5,439 nucleotides of DNA, taken from NCBI GenBank assembly GCA_947581745.1, contig CANPVW010000299.1, forward strand, positions 1 through 5,439. Reading direction: 5' to 3'. The notes beneath the pieces are model-generated. The model was not told where the DNA came from. It was given only the letters and a program-made list of their open reading frames with translations, and made no database searches. Below are positions 1-5,439 of the stretch, one piece after another; the stretch's first letter is position 1, and the number at the start of each line of letters is the position of its first letter. Made by a program: the position numbers and the translations under genes. Source of the DNA: Candidatus Benthicola azotiphorus. Lineage in GTDB: Bacteria > Gemmatimonadota > Gemmatimonadetes > Palauibacterales > Palauibacteraceae.

Positions 1-1
1 G

Positions 2-1261
2 TACAGCCACGACCTGGAAACGAATACGCTTCTTTCGCGCCACTTCGGCGACGTCGAGGCTCGAAGCCTCGACGGATGGAAGAAGCTGGGAGGATACGCG
101 TCACTCCCGAAGGCTCTCGAGATGGATCCGGCGCAGATCGTCGAGCTGGTCAAGGAGTCGGGACTTCGCGGACGGGGGGGCGCGGGCTTTCCGACAGGGG
201 TGAAGTGGAGCTTCATGCCTAAGGAGCCGAACGGACCCCACTACCTCTGCTGCAACGCCGATGAGAGCGAGCCGGGGGCCTTCAAGGATCGCGAGATCCT
301 CCGCTGGGTGCCGCACCTCCTGATCGAAGGGTGTCTGATCGCGGCCCGAGCGATTCGGGCCGAGCACGTCTACATATACGTGCGGGGAGAGTTCTTTCCG
401 TTCAGCGCCATTCTCAGGGACGCCGTCGTCGAGGCCTACGAAGCCGGTTATGTCGGGGCCGACATCCTGGGAAGCGGGTGGTCGTGCGACGTGACCGTCC
501 ACCTCGGCGCGGGAGCCTACATCGCGGGCGAGGAAACGGGTTTGATGAGCTCGCTGATGGGCGGGCGGGCCGAACCCTGGATCAAGCCGCCGTTCCCCGC
601 CCAATCGGGCGCTTTCGGCCGTCCGACAACGGTGAACAACGTCGAGACCCTGGCGGCAGTGCCGATGATCGTGTCCGAAGGTGCCGCTTGGTACCGCCAA
701 TGGGGAACGGAAAAGAGCCCGGGCACCAAGCTCTGGTGCTGCTCGGGACACCTGGCGCGACCGGGCACCTACGAGCTGCCGCTCGGGATGCCGCTCAAGG
801 ACGTGATCTACGAGGTGTGTGGCGGGACTCCTGATGGCAAGGCGATCAAGGCCGTCATCCCGGGCGGGTCCTCGACGCCGATGCTGAAGGCCGACGAGCT
901 GGATTGCGAGACGACGTACGAGGGGATGGCCGCGGCCGGAAGCGCGCTTGGAACGGCCTCGCCGATCGTGATGAACGAGGACACGCGGATCGTGCCCGCC
1001 ATGCGGCGGATAGCCCAGTTCTACGCGCACGAGTCGTGCGGCCAGTGCGTCCAGTGCCGCGAGGGGACGTCCTGGACTGCCAAGATCCTGCAACGGATCG
1101 AGGAAGGTGGAGGGACGCCCGAGGACATCGATACGCTGTATCATCTGTGTGAGCAGATGACGGGGCGGACGATCTGCCCGCTGGCGGACAGCGTCGTGTT
1201 CCCTCTCCGGTCTTCCCTGGACAAGTTCCGAGACGAATACGAAGCGCTGATCAAGCGTTGA
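2..1261 (+). CDS. nuoF: NADH-quinone oxidoreductase subunit F (51 kDa, NADH/FMN-binding), 5'-truncated by window edge
   Basis: NuoF is the electron entry subunit of complex I on the cytoplasmic peripheral arm: it oxidises NADH, passes the hydride to FMN and feeds cluster N3. The frame is open from base 2 with no ATG, GTG or TTG before the Met at 122, and the residues before that Met (HFGDVEARSLDGWKKLGGY and onward) are typical NuoF N-terminus, so the ATG at 122 is internal and the true start lies left of the window. The visible part is 419 residues against about 420-450 for the family, so only a short N-terminal piece is missing. Numbering from Tyr1 at base 2: glycine-rich FMN/NADH loop GLRGRGGAGFPTG about 54-66, CNADESEPGAFKDR 84-97, GEET 176-179, PPFPAQSGAFGRPTT about 196-210, and N3 ligands Cys346, Cys349, Cys352 (SCGQCVQCREG) and Cys392 (TICPLADS). 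The usual Cys before GEET is Ala here. HoxF/HndC-type hydrogenase subunits share this fold, but the downstream nuoGHIJK settles the assignment. Confidence 0.97.
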   Translation, partial: YSHDLETNTLLSRHFGDVEARSLDGWKKLGGYASLPKALEMDPAQIVELVKESGLRGRGGAGFPTGVKWSFMPKEPNGPHYLCCNADESEPGAFKDREILRWVPHLLIEGCLIAARAIRAEHVYIYVRGEFFPFSAILRDAVVEAYEAGYVGADILGSGWSCDVTVHLGAGAYIAGEETGLMSSLMGGRAEPWIKPPFPAQSGAFGRPTTVNNVETLAAVPMIVSEGAAWYRQWGTEKSPGTKLWCCSGHLARPGTYELPLGMPLKDVIYEVCGGTPDGKAIKAVIPGGSSTPMLKADELDCETTYEGMAAAGSALGTASPIVMNEDTRIVPAMRRIAQFYAHESCGQCVQCREGTSWTAKILQRIEEGGGTPEDIDTLYHLCEQMTGRTICPLADSVVFPLRSSLDKFRDEYEALIKR

Positions 1262-1276
1262 GACCCGAGCCTTACC

Positions 1277-1280
1277 GAGG
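1277..1280 (+). promoter_or_regulatory. Possible Shine-Dalgarno of nuoG (GAGG)
   Basis: The 31-base gap between nuoF and nuoG contains GAGG at 1277-1280, 12 bases before ATG 1293. A second GAGGG (1288-1292) touches the start codon and is too close to serve. The spacing is longer than ideal, so this site is only moderately convincing; nothing else is seen in the gap. Confidence 0.45.
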
Positions 1281-1292
1281 AATCGCCGAGGG

Positions 1293-2891
1293 ATGAGCGA
1301 CGCAGCGAATCAAATCACACTGACCATCGACGGTGTCGATGTGAAAGTCGAAGCCGGAACGACGGTCCTGCAGGCCGCGGAGCGCGCCGGGATCGTGGTT
1401 CCGCACTATTGCTATCACCCGGGGATTCCGAGCCGGCCCGCCCAGTGCCGAATGTGCCTGGTGGAAATCGAAGGGCAGCCGAAGCTGCAGCCCTCCTGCG
1501 TGTTCCCGGCCGGCGACGGGATGGTCGTTCACACGGCGAGCGAAACCGCCGAGACGGCTCGCAAGTCGGTGATCGAGTTTCTCCTGCTGAACCACCCGCT
1601 CGACTGCCCGATCTGCGATGCCGCCGGTCAGTGCATGCTGCAGGACTACGCATTCGAGACCGGACAGCTGCGCAGCCGCTACGCGGAAGCCAAGCTGGTG
1701 CTGGGTCGGGATCGCGTGGCGGACGACATCCTCTATTTCGGCGATCGGTGCATCATCTGTACCCGATGCGTGCGGTTCATGGAGGACATCGCGGGTGACA
1801 ACGCCCTCGTCGTGGCACAGCGAGGGCACAAGGCCTACATCGACACGTTTCCCGGCAAGGACCTCGACCACGCCTTCCGGGGCAACATCGTGGACGTCTG
1901 CCCGGTCGGCGCGCTCGTTCACGAGGACTTCGTGTTCAAGGCCCGCGCCTGGGACATGGACTCCTCCGCCGGAATCTGCCCCGGCTGTTCGACGGGTTGC
2001 AACATCGACATCAACGTGAAGGAGAACCGGATCGTACGAACGAAGCCCCGGCTGAACCCGGACGTGAATTCGTACTGGATGTGCGACCATGGTCGGCGGT
2101 GCCTGGTCGCGACGAATCTGCGGGAAAGGGCCGAGGCTCCGATGATCCGGGCCGCAGGGGAGCTCGAACCGGCGAGCTGGAACGAGTCGATCGAATGGGT
2201 CGCGGAGCGTCTCGTTTCCGGTCCCGGAGTGTCGGTCGTCTCCGCCGGCCTGTCGAACGAGACCCTGTTCTACTCGCACCTGCTCCTCGAATGGCTCGGA
2301 ATCGCGGGCGGCGCCTTCCGGGTCGAGACGGGGGAGGAGATAGAGCTGAAGGGATTTCCGAAGCTGAAGCTGCGCGCCGAACGGGCGCCCAACGGGAAGG
2401 GAGCCGAGCTTCTGGGGTTCAGGCGAACCGACTCGCTGCCCGAGGTTCCGGACGGGGCTACGCTCGTGGCCCTGGGTGACGGACTCGAGGGCGCTCCGGC
2501 GGAGTATGGCGCCAACGCCGGCTTCTTCCTGTACATCGGGTCGCACCTGCCCGCCGCAGCACACAACGCGACGGCGATATTGCCCGCGACGACCGTTCCC
2601 GAGATGGAGGGGACCTTCGTCAACTTCGAGGGTCGGGTGCAACGCTTCCATCGCGCGCTGCGGCCCCCCGGAGTCGCTCGCCCGGCGTGGATGTTTCTCA
2701 GCCGCCTTCTCGAGCGACTGGGGGCCGGCCAGGGCGTTCTCGACATCCGCGCCGCGTTCGCGGCCATGGCCGCGGAGACTCCGGGACTTCAGGATCTGAC
2801 CTGGGGCGGGCTCGGACTGAGGGGCGCGTTGCTCAACGGAGACGGACAGCCGGCAGTCGCGGCGGGCGAGGGGGCGGCGTGGAAGCGATAA
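1293..2891 (+). CDS. nuoG: NADH-quinone oxidoreductase subunit G, short form with reduced molybdopterin-like domain
   Basis: NuoG is the largest iron-sulfur subunit of the complex I peripheral arm and carries electrons from NuoE/F to NuoI. The 532-residue product starts at ATG 1293 with a normal ferredoxin-like N-terminus (MSDAANQITLTIDGVDVKVE). Cluster ligands are all visible: 2Fe-2S N1b at Cys40, Cys52, Cys55, Cys69; N5 at His101, Cys105, Cys108, Cys114; N4 at Cys153, Cys156, Cys159 and Cys203; and Cys229-x2-Cys232-x3-Cys236-x27-Cys264, the spacing known for the off-path cluster N7 of E. coli and Thermus. After residue about 280 the molybdopterin-oxidoreductase-like region is strongly shortened: E. 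coli NuoG has about 900 residues. A recognisable late segment remains (HNATAILPATTVPEMEGTF, 424-442, then GRVQRFHRAL). No stop or frameshift is apparent, so the shortness looks inherited, as in other compact NuoG lineages. It follows nuoF after 31 bases and overlaps nuoH by 13. Confidence 0.95.
   Translation: MSDAANQITLTIDGVDVKVEAGTTVLQAAERAGIVVPHYCYHPGIPSRPAQCRMCLVEIEGQPKLQPSCVFPAGDGMVVHTASETAETARKSVIEFLLLNHPLDCPICDAAGQCMLQDYAFETGQLRSRYAEAKLVLGRDRVADDILYFGDRCIICTRCVRFMEDIAGDNALVVAQRGHKAYIDTFPGKDLDHAFRGNIVDVCPVGALVHEDFVFKARAWDMDSSAGICPGCSTGCNIDINVKENRIVRTKPRLNPDVNSYWMCDHGRRCLVATNLRERAEAPMIRAAGELEPASWNESIEWVAERLVSGPGVSVVSAGLSNETLFYSHLLLEWLGIAGGAFRVETGEEIELKGFPKLKLRAERAPNGKGAELLGFRRTDSLPEVPDGATLVALGDGLEGAPAEYGANAGFFLYIGSHLPAAAHNATAILPATTVPEMEGTFVNFEGRVQRFHRALRPPGVARPAWMFLSRLLERLGAGQGVLDIRAAFAAMAAETPGLQDLTWGGLGLRGALLNGDGQPAVAAGEGAAWKR
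2868..2874 (+). promoter_or_regulatory. Probable Shine-Dalgarno of nuoH (GAGGGGG)
   Basis: This purine tract within the end of nuoG precedes GTG 2879 by 4 bases, a slightly short spacing. It supports the overlapping GTG start for nuoH, since no suitable ATG lies near the expected N-terminus. Confidence 0.6.
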
Positions 2892-4123
2892 GCGGCACGG
2901 CCTTCGTCGTGGCGACGATAGTGAAGACACTCGTCTTCTTCGTCATCCTGCTGCTCGGCGTCGCGCTTACGACGTACATGGAGCGGAAGGTCGCTGGCTT
3001 CATGCAGGACCGGAGCGGCCCGAACCGAGTCGGTCCGCTGGGCATTCTGCAGGTCATGGCCGATGGTCTCAAGTTCATTCTCAAGGAAGAGGTCACTCCA
3101 GAAGCCGCGCACAAGAGGTTCTTCCTCCTCGCCCCGGTCCTCGCGCTGTTTCCGGCCACGGTCCTGTTCGGGGTCATTCCGCTCGGTTCACCTTTGCCGA
3201 CTCCGTGGGGTCGTGTGGACATGATCGTGGCCGACGTGCCGATCGGCTTCCTGTACGTGCTGGGCATCGCCTCACTGGCGGTGTACGGGGTCGTGATGGC
3301 CGGCTGGTCCTCGAACAGCAAGTACTCGTTCCTCGGGGGACTGCGTGGCTCGGCCCAGATGATCAGCTACGAGATCGGGCTCGCCATGAGCCTGGTTCCG
3401 GTGCTGATGCTGGCCGGCAACGTCGAGATGCCGGTTCTCGTGTCGATGCAGCAGTCCTTTGCCGCCGGTCCGGGGACATACGGGGTGTGGTTCATATTTC
3501 CCCTCCTCCTGTCCGGCTTCTTCTTCCTCGTCTCGGGTCTCGCGGAGACGAATCGCGTCCCGTTCGACCTGCCAGAGGCCGAGGCCGAGATCGTGGGCGG
3601 CTACCACACGGAATACTCCTCGATGAAGTTCGGGATGTTCTTCCTGGGTGAGTACTTTCACCTGATCACGACCGGTGCCCTGATCTCCGTCTTCTTCCTC
3701 GGAGGCTGGGACATCCCGTTCTGGAGGGGAGACAACATCCGCGTGCTCGCCGACGGCACCGTGATCGGCGATCCGGCCTGGTGGAAGACCCTGCTCACGA
3801 TGGGGGCCTTCACCGTCAAGACGACGCTGCTCGTGGTGTTCTTCATGTTCATCCGCTGGACGATACCACGATTCCGCTACGACCAGTTGATGGACCTCGG
3901 ATGGAAGGTCTTCCTGCCGGCGCTGATGCTGTACATCATGCTGACCGCGGTCGCCGTGTTCGTTCTCGATCGGGCGCAGATCGTCGGTCCGGCGTTCGCC
4001 GGTGCCCTTTTCGGCCTGAACCTCCTGCTCATGCTGATCTTCCTGTACTTGCTGGACCGTGGGCGTCTGGTTCGGGGCGCAACGGCGAAAACGAGGGCAG
4101 CGACCGCCACGGAGGGAGACTGA
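2879..4123 (+). CDS. nuoH: NADH-quinone oxidoreductase subunit H (membrane, quinone-site), GTG start
   Basis: NuoH is the membrane subunit that anchors the peripheral arm, forms much of the quinone cavity and starts the proton path (E-channel). I choose GTG 2879 as start: it lies in the right frame just after a GAGGGGG purine tract, overlaps the nuoG end by 13 bases, and gives a short N-terminus leading into TM1 (about residues 9-31). The open frame extends further left, but that part is nuoG read in another frame; GTG 2909 is a second possible start. The protein is 414 residues with mostly hydrophobic segments. Family motifs: YMERKVAGFMQDRSGPNRVG (33-52), QVMADGLKFILKEE (58-71), AETNRVPFDLPEAEAE (222-237, acidic E-channel loop) and EYSSMKFGMFFLGEY (245-259). 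Compared with E. coli NuoH (325 residues) it has a polar insert about 282-303 (RGDNIRVLADG region) and a C-terminal extension with an extra hydrophobic helix (about 370-392) and a charged tail. Confidence 0.95.
   Translation: MEAISGTAFVVATIVKTLVFFVILLLGVALTTYMERKVAGFMQDRSGPNRVGPLGILQVMADGLKFILKEEVTPEAAHKRFFLLAPVLALFPATVLFGVIPLGSPLPTPWGRVDMIVADVPIGFLYVLGIASLAVYGVVMAGWSSNSKYSFLGGLRGSAQMISYEIGLAMSLVPVLMLAGNVEMPVLVSMQQSFAAGPGTYGVWFIFPLLLSGFFFLVSGLAETNRVPFDLPEAEAEIVGGYHTEYSSMKFGMFFLGEYFHLITTGALISVFFLGGWDIPFWRGDNIRVLADGTVIGDPAWWKTLLTMGAFTVKTTLLVVFFMFIRWTIPRFRYDQLMDLGWKVFLPALMLYIMLTAVAVFVLDRAQIVGPAFAGALFGLNLLLMLIFLYLLDRGRLVRGATAKTRAATATEGD
4111..4115 (+). promoter_or_regulatory. Shine-Dalgarno of nuoI (GGAGG)
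   Basis: GGAGG, within the longer tract GGAGGGAGA, sits 9 bases before ATG 4125 and inside the last codons of nuoH. It is the strongest ribosome binding site in the window and fixes the nuoI start at 4125 over any upstream in-frame codon. Confidence 0.85.
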
Positions 4124-4124
4124 G

Positions 4125-4622
4125 ATGCCGGGCGATGTGAGGTTCGTCGAGAGACCGGAGGCCGAGAGTTCCTACGTCCGGGCCATCAGCCAGGGGCTCG
4201 GGATCACGGTCAGGCATTTCCTGCGCCCGGACAAACCGACGCAGCAGTACCCGGATGAGAAATGGGAGCTCGCTCCGCGGTGGAGAGGGACCCACCGGAT
4301 GGCGGTACACGAGGACGGTCGGGCCAAGTGTGTTGGCTGCGGGTTGTGTCCGACCGTTTGCCCGGTCAACTGCATCAAGCTGATTCCGGCGGAGGACGAG
4401 AACGGGGAGCGGTACGCAGCGGTCTACGAGATCGACGAGTTCCGTTGCATCTTCTGCGGCTTCTGCCAGGAAGTGTGCCCCGTCGAGGCGATTCACCTAG
4501 GGGTTCATTACGAAAACGCCGAGTACACTCGCGAGCGTTGGGTCTACGACCTGGCACGTCTGTGTGAGAATGACCATCCGGTCACGGCGCTGTGGGACCC
4601 CGCTGACCCATCGTCCGAATGA
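4125..4622 (+). CDS. nuoI: NADH-quinone oxidoreductase subunit I (two 4Fe-4S ferredoxin-like, clusters N6a/N6b)
   Basis: NuoI is the ferredoxin-like subunit that passes electrons from NuoG through clusters N6a and N6b towards N2 and the quinone site, lying on the membrane-facing side of the peripheral arm. The product is 165 residues, a normal length. ATG 4125 is chosen because it follows a strong GGAGG (4111-4115) at 9 bases and comes one base after the nuoH stop; the open frame further upstream overlaps nuoH's coding end and has no NuoI character. Two 4Fe-4S motifs: Cys69-x2-Cys72-x2-Cys75-x3-Cys79-Pro and Cys108-x2-Cys111-x2-Cys114-x3-Cys118-Pro. The N-terminal amphipathic stretch (SSYVRAISQGLGITVRHFL, about 15-33) and the YPDEKW/PRWRGTHRM region (42-59) are typical. 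The stop codon overlaps the nuoJ start as ATGA, suggesting translational coupling. Confidence 0.97.
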   Translation: MPGDVRFVERPEAESSYVRAISQGLGITVRHFLRPDKPTQQYPDEKWELAPRWRGTHRMAVHEDGRAKCVGCGLCPTVCPVNCIKLIPAEDENGERYAAVYEIDEFRCIFCGFCQEVCPVEAIHLGVHYENAEYTRERWVYDLARLCENDHPVTALWDPADPSSE

Positions 4623-5146
4623 TCGCAGACTTCTTCTTCGTGTTGTTCGCCGTCATGGCCATTGGAGGAGCGATCTCCATGGTGCTCGCCCGAAACCCGG
4701 TGGCGAGCCTGCTCTACCTGGTCGTGGCGTTCTTCGCGCTCTCGGGGACTTTCGTCCTGCTGGACGCGCACTTCATCGCGGCGGTCAACCTGATCGTCTA
4801 CGCCGGGGCCATCATGGTCCTGTTCCTGTTCGTCATCATGCTGCTCAACCTGGGACGCTCCGAGAAGGTGGATCTTCGGGGTCCCCTGAACCGGATCGTG
4901 GCGATCACGGTGGCAGGCGCGTTCTTCGCGCTGCTGTTCGTCGCGCTCAGTGCCGGCAGCCAGACGGAGATGGCGGGTGGAATGGGCCAGGCCACGGTAG
5001 ATGCGATGCTCCAATCGAGGGGGGCCGTGGGCGTCGTGGCGGATCCGATGTTCCGAAGCTACCTGGTACCGTTCGAGATCACTTCGCTGCTGCTTCTCGC
5101 GGCGATCGTCGGGGCCATAGTCCTGGCCCGCCGAAGGGCTCCGTGA
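4619..5146 (+). CDS. nuoJ: NADH-quinone oxidoreductase subunit J (membrane)
   Basis: NuoJ is a small membrane-arm subunit of complex I, next to NuoH, NuoA and NuoK, that takes part in coupling quinone reduction to proton pumping. The product is 175 residues with about five hydrophobic segments (near 3-23, 29-48, 54-77, 91-111 and 147-170). The family signature lies in the third: [20 protein letters not shown] (57-76), the region where the mobile pi-bulge helix of complex I occurs. A second recognisable stretch is [20 protein letters not shown] (146-165). ATG 4619 overlaps the nuoI stop by four bases; no clear Shine-Dalgarno precedes it, consistent with coupling to nuoI. The N-terminus [18 protein letters not shown] is normal. 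Nothing looks broken. Confidence 0.96.
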   Translation: MIADFFFVLFAVMAIGGAISMVLARNPVASLLYLVVAFFALSGTFVLLDAHFIAAVNLIVYAGAIMVLFLFVIMLLNLGRSEKVDLRGPLNRIVAITVAGAFFALLFVALSAGSQTEMAGGMGQATVDAMLQSRGAVGVVADPMFRSYLVPFEITSLLLLAAIVGAIVLARRRAP

Positions 5147-5153
5147 GTCCAGC

Positions 5154-5333
5154 ATGAATATCGAGACCTATTCGCTGATACTCAGCGCGCTCCTGTTCGC
5201 GATCGGTACCGCCGGCGTGCTCCTGCGGCGGAACGCGATCATCATCTTCATGTGCATTGAGCTGATGCTCAATGCCGTGAACCTCACGCTCGTCGTCTTC
5301 TCGCGGTCGCTCGGGATCGAGGCGCAGGTGTTC
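5154..5333 (+). pseudogene. nuoK: NADH-quinone oxidoreductase subunit K, 5' part only, interrupted by a chimeric join
   Basis: NuoK is the smallest antiporter-like membrane subunit of complex I, normally about 100 residues with three transmembrane helices. The first 50-60 codons are typical: TM1 about 5-24 ([19 protein letters not shown]), the RRN turn at 25-27, and TM2 about 28-50 with the conserved membrane Glu36 ([19 protein letters not shown]). Family members then continue with a GQVFVFF-like stretch into TM3, which carries the second essential glutamate (Glu72 in E. coli). Here residues 58-60 are QVF, but from Glu61 on the protein is CTP synthase sequence, so TM3 and its glutamate are absent. 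The end coordinate is the last base that could still be nuoK; the join may lie anywhere in about 5304-5336. The frame stays open to the window edge. The start is 7 bases after nuoJ, with only a weak AAGGG at 5134-5138. As written it could not make a working NuoK. Confidence 0.85.
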
Positions 5334-5336
5334 GAG
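5304..5336. other. Chimeric junction between nuoK and pyrG
   Basis: Left of this zone the protein is NuoK (last diagnostic residues VVFSR, 47-51 of the frame); right of it the protein is PyrG (first diagnostic residues from Glu61). The segment IEAQVF between them could belong to either: NuoK normally has GQVFVFF here, and PyrG commonly has an acidic I-[DE]-x-x-[VLI]-F-E stretch. The nine bases CAGGTGTTC (5325-5333) are therefore a plausible short shared sequence at which two templates were joined. No insertion-sequence end, direct repeat or attachment-site-like structure is visible at the point. Confidence 0.8.
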
Positions 5337-5439
5337 TCGGCGGACCCGGCGCCCTACCTGGAGCACGTGCACGGCATCCTGGTGCCCGGCGGCTTCGGCG
5401 AGCGCGGCTCGGAGGGCAAGATCCTGGCCGCCCGCTTCG
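5316..5439 (+). CDS. pyrG: CTP synthase fragment (glutamine amidotransferase domain), both ends incomplete
   Basis: CTP synthase converts UTP to CTP using glutamine; its C-terminal class I amidotransferase domain releases the ammonia. In the same frame as nuoK, the residues [19 protein letters not shown], followed by LAARF, match the beginning of that domain, where the GGFG loop forms the oxyanion hole; E. coli PyrG has [14 protein letters not shown] at the same place. The preceding [12 protein letters not shown] fits the acidic linker just before this motif. The catalytic Cys motif (GICxGMQ) would follow some 15-20 residues beyond the window and cannot be checked. There is no start codon, synthetase domain or ribosome site: about 40 codons from the middle of a protein of roughly 540. 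All 41 codons end in G or C, and all six glycines are GGC, unlike the mixed glycine codons of the nuo genes. The [18 protein letters not shown] wording resembles proteobacterial PyrG. The left boundary is approximate. Confidence 0.88.
   Translation, partial: MEAQVFESADPAPYLEHVHGILVPGGFGERGSEGKILAARF

Noticed and set aside
122..124. ATG 122 as the start of nuoF
   Set aside because: The frame is open to the left edge and the upstream residues match the conserved NuoF N-terminal region, so this Met is internal.
101..1144. A 347-codon open frame on the minus strand opposite nuoF
   Set aside because: Same reasoning: low-complexity composition, no domain, fully covered by nuoF.
2687..2878. Upstream extension of the nuoH frame from ATG 2687
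   Set aside because: This 64-residue stretch overlaps the C-terminus of nuoG in another frame and is Arg/Gly-rich with no membrane character; NuoH starts just before TM1.
2..2891. NAD-dependent hydrogenase or formate dehydrogenase modules (HoxF/HndC-like, FdhA-like) instead of NuoF/NuoG
   Set aside because: The genes are followed directly by nuoH, nuoI, nuoJ and nuoK in complex I order, and NuoG lacks a complete catalytic molybdopterin domain.
1272..2930. A 552-codon open frame on the minus strand opposite nuoG
   Set aside because: It is antisense to a gene with complete cluster motifs. Its translation is rich in Arg, Gly, Pro and His with no recognisable domain, as expected for a shadow frame in high-GC DNA.
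4059..4124. Upstream extension of the nuoI frame from ATG 4059
   Set aside because: It overlaps nuoH, is Arg-rich and unlike NuoI, and a strong ribosome binding site points to ATG 4125.
5154..5439. A genuine new NuoK-PyrG fusion protein acting as a novel system
   Set aside because: The join removes an essential NuoK helix and begins in the middle of PyrG without its synthetase domain, with a composition jump; a chimeric join explains this better. It is reported as a finding because the junction itself is real in the given sequence.

Overview
The window is a stretch of the respiratory complex I (NADH:quinone oxidoreductase) operon from a high-GC bacterium. All genes are on the + strand in the canonical order nuoF-nuoG-nuoH-nuoI-nuoJ-nuoK. 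The genes are packed tightly: nuoF and nuoG are 31 bases apart, nuoG and nuoH overlap by 13 bases, a single base separates nuoH from nuoI, nuoI and nuoJ overlap in an ATGA, and 7 bases separate nuoJ from nuoK. I see no internal promoter or terminator, so this reads as one transcription unit. It enters from the left (nuoE and the first residues of NuoF are missing) and would normally continue to the right into nuoL, nuoM and nuoN.

Functionally, NuoF takes electrons from NADH through FMN and cluster N3. NuoG passes them through its 2Fe-2S and 4Fe-4S clusters. NuoI carries clusters N6a and N6b to the quinone site, where NuoH sits. NuoJ and NuoK belong to the membrane arm that couples electron transfer to ion pumping. 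All cysteine ligands expected in NuoF, NuoG and NuoI are present, so these subunits look functional. NuoG is much shorter than the E. coli or Thermus subunit: most of its molybdopterin-oxidoreductase-like domain is missing, yet the four-cysteine motif of cluster N7 is kept.

The striking feature is at the right edge. nuoK starts normally and is recognisable for about 50 codons. Around bases 5304-5336 the same reading frame changes, without a stop, into an unmistakable piece of CTP synthase (PyrG), from the glutamine amidotransferase domain. NuoK's third membrane helix is lost. GC content rises from about 60% (5161-5320) to about 75% (5321-5439). The most likely explanation is a chimeric join of two unrelated sequences (assembly or library artefact, or a deletion/recombination breakpoint), not a working NuoK-PyrG fusion protein.

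Taxonomy cannot be fixed from the sequence alone. The GC content, the Thermus-like motifs and the short NuoG suit a non-proteobacterial, aerobically respiring, high-GC lineage (a Gemmatimonadota-like group is a guess). The PyrG piece looks more like the proteobacterial type and may come from a different organism. There is no gene-free stretch longer than 31 bases and no RNA gene, mobile element, repeat array or CRISPR.
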